DNA of 29,632 bases from Oehlia diaphana. Taxonomy: Eukaryota > Glomeromycota > Glomeromycetes > Glomerales > Glomeraceae. The notes under the pieces were generated by a model that saw nothing but the letters and a program-made list of their open reading frames with translations, searched no databases and was not told the DNA's origin. Made by a program: the position numbers and the translations under genes. The stretch is taken from the NCBI GenBank assembly GCA_003833135.1, contig QZLH01000109.1, positions 123,980 to 153,611 on the forward strand, given 5' to 3'. This document shows positions 21,920-29,632 of this stretch, piece by piece; the first letter of the stretch is position 1; each line of letters begins with the position of its first letter.

Positions 21920-22606
21920 AACTATTTTTTTTTTTTTTTTTGTGCATATTCCATGCAGCCTTAACCTTCTTCTTTGTCCAATAATTTGGTGATAATTTTA
22001 AAAGTGAATCTAATACTTTTTCAATTTCTTCATTGCTATGTTTTGGATTTTTAAAATAAGGCTTCAAAATAGACTTTCTTCTTCTGTGATTTTTTGGGTT
22101 TGTAGAAGAGGTGGTTGTGATGGTAATGGCAGTAGATAGTTCTGCTGGTGGACATTTTTTAGATGTACATTCAGCATTTTTTATATCTTTTGTTTTAGTT
22201 ATAACTACTTTTTTGGCTCTTCTTCCTTTTGTTCAATTCTCAATACCTCTTACCTGTAAATTTGCTCAAGTCTTTCTTTTCCTTTATTATAACATGAAAA
22301 GAGTTTGATATAACTACTATCAGTTAATTCTATGCAATTTTGAAATAAAGGATGATTTGTTGGATTTGATGATTCAAATGCAACTAATAAAGAATTAACA
22401 AGAGCCCAAAATAATTCACATTTTTTATCAACTGCTTAATCTTTTTAGATATTGCTATATCACCTATAAATTCATTGAAAAATAAATCCATTCTTTTTTA
22501 TTCTACTTGAATTGCTTTTATTTGTCTTTTAAGATTCTCATCTTTATAAACATTTCCCGTAATATTTTTTTCTATAAATTTAATACCAAAGGTTTCATAA
22601 TGGTAT
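21920..22606 (-). pseudogene. decayed gene with basic helical C-terminus, family unrecognised
   Basis: Reading the minus strand down from 22606, protein-like segments follow one another: YHYETFGIKFIEKN, ENLKRQIKAIQ, a TAA (22499-22501), MDLFFNEFIGDIAISKK, a frame change near 22435, KKCELFWALVNSLLVAFES, NHPLFQNCIELTDSSYIKL, KERLEQIYR, stops and a frame change near 22235-22255, a Ser/Thr- and Lys-rich linker, and finally PYFKNPKHSNEEIEKVLD, LLKLSPNYW, KKKVKAAWNMH. The last part looks like a small basic helical domain, possibly DNA-binding. It runs straight into an 18-A tract (21926-21943 on this strand), which may be a lysine run or a retroposed poly-A tail. At least three stops and two frame changes show it is dead. 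Confidence 0.55.
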
Positions 22607-22889
22607 AATTAGCTGAAAAATTCAGCCAAAAGTAAAATAAATTTAATAATAAAAACGTGAAATAAAGAAATCTGCAATATAAACTGTAAAGGTATTCAAT
22701 CAAATAAATTATTTCTAGTTTACACTTTACAATTTCATTAATTTATTGAAAAAAAAACTTTTGTATTAACCAATAAAATTTAAAAATTATAGATGATCTG
22801 TTAAAATTCAGATTGGGATTAATTTGAATAGATCCTAATTTATGCAAAATCAGGATGTATCCAGATTAATCCTAAATTAAGAATTGATC
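22607..22889. other. AT-rich spacer with GGATTAAT/ATTGATCC words
   Basis: No gene. From about 22810 short inverted words (GGGATTAATTTG, AGATCCTAATTT, AGATTAATCCTAA) appear, in the style of the word-rich ends of the hAT-like elements. Confidence 0.4.
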
Positions 22890-23174
22890 CAGGACCTCAA
22901 ACATTACTAAAACAACTCAGATTCTATATAACTAAAATTTTAAATGCAATATCTCAGTCAATATTACACCTAAAAAAATAAAATATATATCAAAATGTTC
23001 GTCTCATTGAGGCGAATCTAACAAGCTTAAAATCATTAAAATCCAATTACTAGATCTCAAGATAGCAAAATTTGAGTTTAAAATTTACATATAACTTTAT
23101 ACATTTAAAACAGAAATTAATTATAAGGTTTATACAAATTCAGATCTAAGTTTTTTAGTAATGTTCAGGATCCT
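22890..23174. repeat. inverted pair of GGATCC-word element ends
   Basis: CAGGACCTCAAACATTACTA (from about 22890) and TTTAGTAATGTTCAGGATCC (from about 23154) are inverted copies about 240 bp apart. Both continue outward into GATCC/GGATTAAT-type words. The orientation suggests two element ends facing one another. They may be ends of two separate copies, because TAGTAATG reads like a hAT-style terminus pointing away from the gap on each side. No target duplication was found. Confidence 0.4.
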
Positions 23175-23743
23175 ATCGATCTATTAATTTTCAGATCTGG
23201 ATTGCCATCTGAATTGTCTGAGATCCAGATGACATTTTAAAAATAGAATCAAATCACTAACATACTGTATATTTCTTTTAAAATTATATTTATTAATATT
23301 TTTTTACATAACTTTTTAATAAAATCACATGATAATTAGTGTTCTATACAAATTAAATTTTTTCTCTGAAATTTGATTTGATTTAGACTTGATTTAGACT
23401 TAATTTGACTTTCAGAAATAATTATTTCAGGATCTAGTAATCTAATTTCAATATTTTTTTTTAATAAATAGCTCTTGTTACTCTGATCAAAATAAAAAAA
23501 AATTATTGAAATTGGACTACTAGATCAAAAATTATTCATAAAATATGTTTTTACTCTTCAGAAGCAATCAGAATTACATTATATTACAAATCAATTTATA
23601 TAAAATACTACATGATATACTGTATATAAAATTTTGTATAAATTAAAAAATAAAACCAAAATTTGTATTTACTTATAAATCTTAGTCTTCCATTTTTTAA
23701 AATTCAGAAATCCACCTGAACTTAAAAAAAGAAAAAATGGTTA
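23175..23743. other. AT-rich intergenic DNA, no gene seen
   Basis: The first 60 bp hold further GATCTGGAT words belonging to the inverted pair. The remainder is featureless up to the next hAT-like element. Confidence 0.5.
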
Positions 23744-23751
23744 TTAGTACT

Positions 23752-24826
23752 TAAAGCTCTGAAACGGCGAAACCTGACCCGATAGATTGGATGATCAGAC
23801 GGATTGACCTGAAATATTCAGGTCAGGTCATCAAATTCATGATCTGACACAGGTCAGGTTAGTGCTGATCAGTACTTGACCTGATCTGTTGACCCGACAT
23901 ATATCTGGGTCAAATAAATTAAATAATGCTAAAACTTATAATGATTCTGGTATTTTTACATGTAAAATCAAAAAAAATGCTAGAATTAATGATTTTGGTG
24001 TTTTTATATGTAAAATTGAAAAAAAAATGCTGAAACTATCAGTTTTGGCATTTTTACATGTAAAATCAAAAGAAAACTGCTGGAACTAATGATTCCGGCA
24101 TTTTTACATGTAAAATTAAAAAAAAATGCCAAAACTATTAGTTTTGGCATTTTTACATGCAAAATCAAAAAGAAAAACACTGGAACTAATGATTCCAGCG
24201 TTTTTATATGTAAAATTGAAAAAAAATACTGAAACTATCAGTTTTAGCATTTTTATATGTAAAATTAAAAGGAAAAATACCAAAACAAATAGTTTTGGCA
24301 TTTTTATATGTACAATTAAAAAAAAATACTAAAACTATCAGTTTCGGCATTTTTACATGTAAAATCAAAAAGAAAAATGCCAGAATTAATGATTCTGGCA
24401 TTTTTATATGTAAAATTGAAAAAAAATGCCAAAACTATCAGTTTCGGCATTTTTACATGTAAAATCAAAAGAAAAATACTAAAACTAATAATTCCGGTAT
24501 TTTTACATGTAAAATCAAAAAAAAAATGCTGAAACTATTAGTTTCAGCATTTTTACATGTAAAATCAAAAGGAAAAATGCTAAAACAAATAGTTTTGGCA
24601 TTTTATATATAAAAACAAAAAGTAAAAAACGTTACAAAATATTTTTTTATAATATTTAATAATAAAACTTTGGGTAACCCAAGTTACCTGAAGTGATCCA
24701 AATACTTTCAGGTCAAATAGATCAGGTCAGGTCAAAACAGTTTACCCGACTTAACCTGACCTGAAAAAAAATTTCAGTTCAGGTTAACCAGGTAACCCGA
24801 TCCAACCCAATCCGTTCGGAGCTCTA
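23752..24826. mobile_element. hAT-like MITE, 1075 bp, with perfect 8-bp target duplication
   Basis: Begins TAAAGCTCTGAAACGG and ends CCGTTCGGAGCTCTA, an imperfect hAT-style inverted repeat. It is flanked by exact TTAGTACT on both sides (23744-23751 and 24827-24834). Inside both ends lie repeats of CAGGTCAGGT and its complement together with TGACCCGA / GGGTAACCC words. The centre is a 14-unit hairpin array. Just inside the right word block, 24623-24650 retains a fragment close to AAAAAACGTTGCGAAACATT, the core array sequence of the inner element at 11.4-12.3 kb. There is no transposase frame. The perfect duplication suggests a younger insertion than the other elements here. Confidence 0.9.
23926..24615. 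repeat. array of 14 hairpin units, about 50-bp period
   Basis: Each unit is a short palindrome (ATGCNRAAACTAT / AGTTTYGGCAT type) followed by TTTTTACATGTAAAAT and an A-rich run. The TTTTTACATGTAAAA marker occurs 14 times from about 23952 to 24599, spacing about 50 bp. Some units have perfect but different arms: TGCCAAAACT/AGTTTTGGCA (24127-24149), TGCCAGAAT/ATTCTGGCA (24378-24400), TGCTGAAACT/AGTTTCAGCA (24527-24549), CTGGAA/TTCCAG (24180-24198). Others have mismatches or G-T pairs. The open frames across the array on both strands are by-products with repeating peptides. Confidence 0.9.
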
Positions 24827-24834
24827 TTAGTACT

Positions 24835-25552
24835 AACCATTTATAATATTAAAAAAAAATAAATAAAAATAAAAATTTATATTTATAAATCTTTTGATTT
24901 TTTCTTTCTTTAAAAGCCTTTTTAAAACATTGAATTTATAAAAAAAAAAAGAAAAAGAATAGTTTAATGAAAATTGTAATATAAATAATTTGTAAAAATA
25001 TACATATAATACAAGTTAAAATGTGAAAATCAGTCACCAATCGGTAACTGATCAGCATTTTCATTGAGGACCCATGATTCCCTCTTTCATCAACATAAAG
25101 AGTTGCCATACTGAATCAATTCTTATGAGCGAACGAATAATATAACGAACAAATAAGAATACGGTAACAAAATTATGATGATGATAAAATTATGATAATA
25201 ACAATAAAAAAAAATTATAACAACAGCAAAATTATAATAACAATAATAACAAAATTATAATAATAACAATAACAACATTTTGACAATAACAAAATTCATA
25301 ACAACATTCTTGGTTCACATAAAATAAATAGCATTACTAATACAAAACATTAAACGATATAAAATTTTACTTCTCTGAATTTCCAAAATTTCATAAATTT
25401 AATTTGTTCTCATTACAAAAGTTTATATTTTATTCTTTGATTATTTGATAATTTACAACTAAAGATTACTATAGAATTCACTTTGAATTCCGTTTCTATT
25501 TGTATAATTTTTACAAATTCTTTCTTTTCTTCTATATACTATTTTATGTATT
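24835..25552. other. intergenic DNA with an AAC/AAT-rich microsatellite and a foldback fragment
   Basis: About 25014-25066 holds TTAAAATGTGAAAATCAG, then CACCAATCGGTAACTGAT, a diverged partial copy of the 10736-10846 foldback. About 25160-25310 is a degenerate AAT/AAC-type simple repeat (ATAATAACAATAACAACA). No gene. Confidence 0.6.
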
Positions 25553-25835
25553 TAGTGTTCTGAAAAAAATCTGATCTGATTCGTATTTGCAGATCTGATC
25601 CAAAATGGATCAGATCAGACCAGCTTTTTTATGATCTGTGATCTGATCCGAATCAAAAAAATTTGATCCGTTTTGGATCGAATCAGATCGGATCAGTTAT
25701 TCGTTCAAATCAGATCAGATCAAATCAGATTCAAACAGATTCAGATCAGAACCGGATTGGATCTGAATCTTAGAAAATAAAAAATGTTTTGCATAACGTT
25801 TTTTATTAAGACAATTAAAAACTGTTGCGAAATAG
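25553..25835. mobile_element. truncated hAT-like MITE with GATCAGATC words
   Basis: Begins TAGTGTTCTGA at 25553 and continues with about 200 bp of GATCAGATC / GATCTGATC words (about 25571-25766). It then passes into ATGTTTTGCATAACGTTTTT and ACAATTAAAAACTGTTGCGA (25781-25835), the same core array as the 11.6-12.1 kb repeats. The expected second word block and right terminus are missing: the sequence stops against the perfect hairpin at 25838. It is therefore a left half only. Confidence 0.7.
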
Positions 25836-25837
25836 TT

Positions 25838-25895
25838 ACACAATAGTAAAGTGGGGGTTTAAGGACTGAAGGTCCCCCCCACTTTACTATTGTGT
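25838..25895. repeat. perfect 20-bp inverted repeat (hairpin)
   Basis: Arms ACACAATAGTAAAGTGGGGG (25838-25857) and CCCCCACTTTACTATTGTGT (25876-25895) are exact complements around an 18-nt loop. With no mismatch it is among the youngest or most constrained palindromes in the window. It could be a minimal MITE, a paired terminus left after deletion, or a terminator-like hairpin. No target duplication is evident. Confidence 0.85.
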
Positions 25896-26100
25896 GTTGG
25901 AAGCTCTCAAACCTCAGGAACTATATCGATTTTTCTTATTATATTAGAAGAGCTTCTTTCTGCTCTAGAATCTTAATTTCAATATTATATTTCTTAATTC
26001 TGTGTAGGCTTTCCAACCTTAGAAAGCATTTCGATTTTTATTAGTATATTAAAAAAGCTTCTATCAGCTCTAGAATCTTAATTTCTATATCATTTTTTCG
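25893..26100 (+). repeat. 105-bp tandem repeat, two copies
   Basis: Two copies share a GTGTxGG...TTCCAACCTYAG-like start, a TATCGATTTTT / TTTCGATTTTT block, AGCTTCT, and GCTCTAGAATCTTAATTTC, which recurs at 25962 and 26067 (offset 105). No frame. It lies directly before the AAGTCTAAC array and may be part of the same element. Confidence 0.7.
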
Positions 26101-26970
26101 GTTATATTTATTAAGTCTAACAAAATAATGTATATCAGGAATTGATTCTGCGCGATTTTCCTCATTAAATTGCATATTAATTACTTAAGTCTAACCAAAA
26201 TAAGTCTAACGGTCCTTATTACCCCATAAATAAGTCTAACAAAAAAATTAAGTCTAACCAAATAAGTCTAACAGTTTTTGTCCTAACTTTTCTTTAATCA
26301 AGAATTGCTTCTGCAAGGGTTTGCGCATTAATTAGCATATTGAAAAATCATGTGACCTTTTAAATCTAACGAATTTTACCATAGACAAGAATGGCTTCTA
26401 TACAAGCTAGCTCATTAAATTGCATAATCTTTAAATAAATCTAATGAGGTTTTTGTCCCAACTTTTTCTAAGTCAAGAATGTGTTCAGAGTAGGCCAAAT
26501 TACTATATAGCATAACTAATATTTAAGAAAAGTCTATATCAGGAACTACTTCTAAGCGAGCTAGCTCTTTGAAAAAGTATATTAATCTTTAAGTCTACTG
26601 AAAAAATTTAAGTTAATTAAGTTTCCCATTAATAAATCTAATGAAAATTGTAAATAAAGAATTGGTTTTGGGCAGGCTAGCTCTATAACTAGCATGTTTT
26701 ATATAAAAGTCTAACGAAAATATCTCCTGTAAAAATCCAGAAAAATCTGCGGAATTGTTCCAACTTTTTCTTAGTCAAGAACAGGTTCTGCGCAGAATAG
26801 CCTAATAAATAGCATATAAATTTAACAAAAAAATTTAAGTCTAACTATTCAATCCTGCCAGGGAATTTTATAAGTCTAACAAGAAATATATATCAGGAAT
26901 TGGCTTCGTGCTGGCTAACTTCTTATCTAATACATTATTCATTTAAGTCTAACGATTCAACCCTACTGGG
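26100..26970. repeat. degenerate repeat array with AAGTCTAAC motifs
   Basis: AAGTCTAAC occurs exactly ten times and in several one-base variants (AAATCTAAC, AAATCTAATG). A longer motif of about 45 bp recurs about eight times (near 26137, 26298, 26382, 26470, 26536, 26654, 26772, 26892): CAAGAATTGGCTTCTGC, GCAGGCTAGCTC, then TTAATAGCATATT. The mean spacing is near 110 bp. There is no coding capacity, and the open frame starting at 26900 is a by-product. It borders the Polinton-like gene relics, so it may be a subterminal or terminal repeat region of that element. This is inference from adjacency. Confidence 0.7.
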
Positions 26971-27009
26971 GAAATTTATTCTGGCCAGCAACTATCACAA
27001 TATTCTCCT

Positions 27010-27392
27010 TCATCCATTTTTGCATACCCTGCGGAGAGTAATATTAAGAATTGCAAGCCTGTCTCTATGGGCGACTATTAATTGCTCAAAAGTTTCTTTT
27101 TGCATGTTTGATCGAAGACTTTTTTGTATTTCTTGTATCACTAATCGAAGTCTTTCTTCTATTTCTGATCGAAGACCTTCTGATCGAAGTCTTTCATAGT
27201 ATTGGGTAACATAATAGCCTCTAATATGATCTGGACATCGGCCATAAGCAGAAGCTGTAGGCTTTCCACAATCAGAGCATGGTACCCGTTTTTAGCTTTC
27301 CAATGAAATCGGCAACCTTCTAGATGAATGCAAGGGTTATTACAAGCCTTTCCGGTATTGCAGAGAAATGGGTAAGAATATTCGCTGATCAT
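27010..27392 (-). pseudogene. zinc-binding-type ORF of a mobile element, frameshifted
   Basis: The minus-strand frame from 27392 begins SEYSYPFLCNTGKACNNPC, then HLEGCRFHWKAK. There a one-base slip in an A-run next to GGG (about 27288-27296) moves the likely reading to VPCSDCGKPTASAYGRCPDH and GYYVTQYYERLRSEGLRSE, followed by a charged helical stretch (EEERL/IQEIQKSL type) up to a stop near 27010. The run of C..C, C..H and CxxC pairs suggests a zinc-binding domain with a coiled-coil-like tail. It is divergently oriented to the polymerase-like ORF and separated from it by about 190 bp, as neighbouring genes of one element would be. The family is not named with confidence. Confidence 0.55.
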
Positions 27393-27581
27393 CCTTTTTT
27401 TTATTACTAGAATCGAAAAGATTAATTAATAATTAGTTAATGCTCCAGTTTTGCAATAGCTAGAACCGCTTTGGAAAGTTTGTAAATACTTATCTTTGGT
27501 AGGATTTCTATAATCGAAAAGTGATATGTATATAGGAAATAATTAATTAAAGAAAAAATTATATAAGCAAGTAATAGTGCG

Positions 27582-28660
27582 ATGGTTAGAGCTAACACCA
27601 TGGTCAGAAAAGCAAGAAGTGATAAGAAAGGTACAACCTGTAAACGTTGTAGACGAGAATGCTCAACTCCTCAAAAACTTCGTGAGCATCTTAAGCGAAA
27701 AAATCCATGCAAACCATTACAAAAGCAGAAGGAAGTAGCTTTTATTCAAACTCCAATTCAGGTGCCTATTCAAGAAGCTAACCAACAGGCTTCTGAAATT
27801 AAAGCACAAGTAGAAAGCTCTAGTGTAAATATGAGCAACAAGAAGAAGCCACATGTGGTAATCCCAACTTCAGTTCCTGAACTAGAATCTTGGTGTCGAC
27901 TACATTACAGAAGAGGAGGCAAAGAATTGGATCAGTCCAAATGCACGAAAGCCCAGAGAGCGAATTAAGACATGGAGAGTGAGATTGCAAAAACATTGGA
28001 ATGAATTAGATCTAGGTGTTGAGCCATGTGAGGCAAATGATCTAGATGGTTGTAAGACCCTTTTCCATGATCTTGAACTAAATGATCCAGAGGCAGTTCG
28101 TCTACCAACATTAAAAGAGTTAGAGAAATATGAAAAGATATCAGAGCCTAAAGCTGGCCCTGGACCTAGAACACAAGCTCATAGGAATGATAAATCTAAG
28201 AATTTGATTAATAAAGAATTTGAGCGCTTAGGAGAAATTACTGATAAACAAGAAAGAGACCTAGAATTTAGGGAGCAAGAAGAATTAAGCACGGCACTCA
28301 AAAGAAGAGCTATAGCCGTACATCATGCAAAAGTTCCTAGATCTCATCCAGATAATGGAAGTGATATATGAAAAATGTTAGAAAGCTGAAGAAAACAATT
28401 TAAGGAATTACTTGAAAAAGAATTTGACAAGTGTGGGCAATTCAAGTTCGCTCTATGTTCTTTTACCAAATTTCTTATAGATGATAAACCTGGAAATGAA
28501 AAACAAGAAAAAAAGAATTCACAAACTGACTGGCTTAGAAATAAGCAAATTATAGTCTACAATAGAGCTGAAATAGATGACTACTTAAGCAATGCCTTCA
28601 AACAAATCCTATACCAAGTGGAAGAGAGAGGAGGTAAGTCTAATGCTTGAGAATATATTT
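27582..28660 (+). pseudogene. Polinton/Maverick-like polymerase N-terminal region with zinc finger, broken and truncated
   Basis: Starts at ATG 27582. Residues about 19-43 form a CxxC...H...C finger (CKRCRRECSTPQ, then LREHLKRKNPC). A single-base slip near 27909 moves the reading from LESWCRLHYR to EAKNWISPNARKPRERIKTW and on through LQKHWNELDLG and a Glu/Lys-rich stretch. TGA stops follow at 28369-28371, 28387-28389 and 28648-28650, all readable as changed Trp codons, with protein-like sequence continuing across them (QFKELLEKEFDKCGQFKF, then IDDYLSNAFKQILYQVEERG). I recall this order from N-terminal parts of B-family, protein-primed-type polymerases of fungal Polinton-like elements. The exonuclease and polymerase motifs are absent because the frame ends at about 28660 against the integrase 3' end. 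The polymerase identity is a recollection, not a demonstration. Confidence 0.55.
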
Positions 28661-29632
28661 GGGCGGTAAGACTGAATCTGGCAGGACGATTTGTAGTTCT
28701 TCTTTTACAAATGAGCATCTAGGACCATTGTAAAGCTTATATAGAATAGGTTGATTTTCTTTTATTAAATAAGAATCAATTGTAAAAACTTCAGGAGACT
28801 AATTGCAATCAGTTGCTCTTCTTCTACCACCTTCTAATTCGCCAGGTTCCAATAAATGCTGAACTTCAGTATAGCTAGGTAAAAGTAGTTCATTATAACC
28901 AACTGGTCTCCTATGTTTGACAGAAGGTCTAGCTATTATTTTTTTACCTTTTAATGCCTTTTTTACAGCCTCGTTAGGAGACATACCTATTAACTTAGTG
29001 GGTGTATTATTATAATTATTATCATTTATACGAAGTCCCTTAACTCATGCTCTGGATCTATCAGTTAAAGGCAAATGAAAATCTACAGCATCTTGCCAAA
29101 AATAAGCATGCTTTTCAAATTCTTGATGGTCACATTCAGCAATAGCTACACTACGTTTAGAATTAGCATACTGAATTTTTACACCATGACTAAGTAATAA
29201 TTCCCTACACTCGCCCATAAATTCAGTACCTCTATCAATAATTAAAACATTTGGCCAAATAAGAGGGCAGTTTGGGTCATCATAAATTTTCTGAAATGCT
29301 TTAGCCACTTGTGCTGTTGTGCAGATGATTTATTGGTTAAAGCAAAACTATGGCGAAATCTAGTAGCCACATCTTTTATTACAAGTCTATGCTTATAAAT
29401 TCGATTACCTATTTTACAATGAGAAAGTGGTATAGTATATATCAGATTGATGCACATCATTTAGATCTTGTATATCATTAAAAGAAGCATACTGAATAAA
29501 TTTAGGACGGGATTTGTGAATCTGATGTAAAGCCTGCTTGTTTAACCATTTTTTTATTACGGCTAAAGTGAACTCATATCCCACCTTCTTACAAGCATCC
29601 TGCATTTTTTCAGCAGTCCGATAATATCCCTC
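28640..29632 (-). pseudogene. retroviral-type integrase (Polinton/Maverick-like), broken, cut by window edge
   Basis: The minus strand from the window edge down to a stop at 28640-28642 reads as an integrase core: CKKVGYEFTLAVIKKWLNKQ, then VHQSDIYYT (probable first catalytic Asp), HRLVIKDVATRFRHSFALT, WPNVLIIDRGTEF (second Asp), HGVKIQYANSKRSVAIAE (probable Glu, 32 residues after the second Asp), then GMSPNEAVKKAL and LLEPGELEGGRRRATDCN. Breaks: a frame change near 29455; an 8-bp tandem-like insertion near 29312 (CACAACAGCACAA); a TGA at 29045-29047; a TAG at 28799-28801. Both stops are readable as former Trp. Such integrases act on element DNA ends in the nucleus, and their pairing with a B-family polymerase is the Polinton hallmark. 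The N-terminal zinc domain lies outside the window. Confidence 0.75.

Noticed and set aside
23889..24401. Open frames of 61-68 codons on both strands in the 50-bp array; also the idea of a CRISPR-like array
   Set aside because: Peptides repeat with the unit. For CRISPR, the spacers are themselves repeats, the unit is a diverged palindrome and the genome is eukaryotic with hAT-type ends around the array.
26900..27199. 99-codon plus-strand frame
   Set aside because: It covers the repeat array and the antisense of the zinc-binding pseudogene, whose minus-strand reading has far better protein character.
28369..29047. TGA read as Trp (an alternative or mitochondrial code) to rescue the broken frames
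   Set aside because: A TAG also interrupts the integrase, frame changes are present as well, and the F-box gene is nuclear in character; decay explains all of it.

Overview
This is very AT-rich eukaryotic nuclear DNA with homopolymer tracts, short GT-AG introns and many small foldback elements. The F-box/LRR gene style, the decayed membrane-protein gene and the Polinton-type integrase and polymerase relics all point to an arbuscular mycorrhizal fungus (Glomeromycotina, Rhizophagus-like). This placement is from recognition of protein style, not from a search. Only one clearly intact protein gene is present; the rest is transposable-element sediment, relics and one unusual multi-exon locus.

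Layout. 1-4990: low-complexity DNA holding a 60-bp tandem repeat, a decayed array of intron/exon-like units (about 1.5-3.1 kb), a MULE-like MITE with a 9-bp target duplication (3144-3905) and a foldback near 4.45 kb. 4997-5332: a possible decayed coding fragment. 5472-7040: intact F-box/LRR protein on the minus strand. 7041-9166: gene-free. 9167-10495: pseudogene of a membrane protein. 10.7-15.9 kb: a dense field of foldback and hAT-like elements, including one hAT-like MITE (11411-12311) nested inside another (11267-12572), each with a near-identical 8-bp target duplication, and a possible Tc1/pogo-type end. 15.9-20.1 kb: mostly featureless. 20.1-21.8 kb: a plus-strand locus with seven predicted introns, made partly by tandem duplication of an exon-intron cassette, with little coding potential. 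21.9-22.6 kb: a minus-strand pseudogene. 23752-24826: a hAT-like MITE with a perfect 8-bp target duplication and an internal array of 14 hairpin units. 25.5-27.0 kb: a truncated relative, a perfect 20-bp hairpin and a degenerate repeat array built around AAGTCTAAC. 27.0-29.6 kb: relics of a Polinton/Maverick-like element: a zinc-binding ORF (minus), a zinc-finger plus polymerase-like N-terminal ORF (plus) and a retroviral-type integrase (minus, running off the window). These carry frameshifts, and the in-frame stops read as former Trp codons.

The most interesting pattern is a set of at least four hAT-like non-autonomous elements. They share a terminal signature (TARRGCTCYGA-like), but each fills its subterminal region with a different short repeated word: GTTCA, CGGTTTCGGTA, CAGGTCAGGT or GATCAGATC. 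Three of them carry or retain traces of one common core hairpin array (AACGTTGCGAAACGTT-like). In the 23.9-24.6 kb array several hairpin units have different but matched arms, which looks like paired-arm co-evolution.
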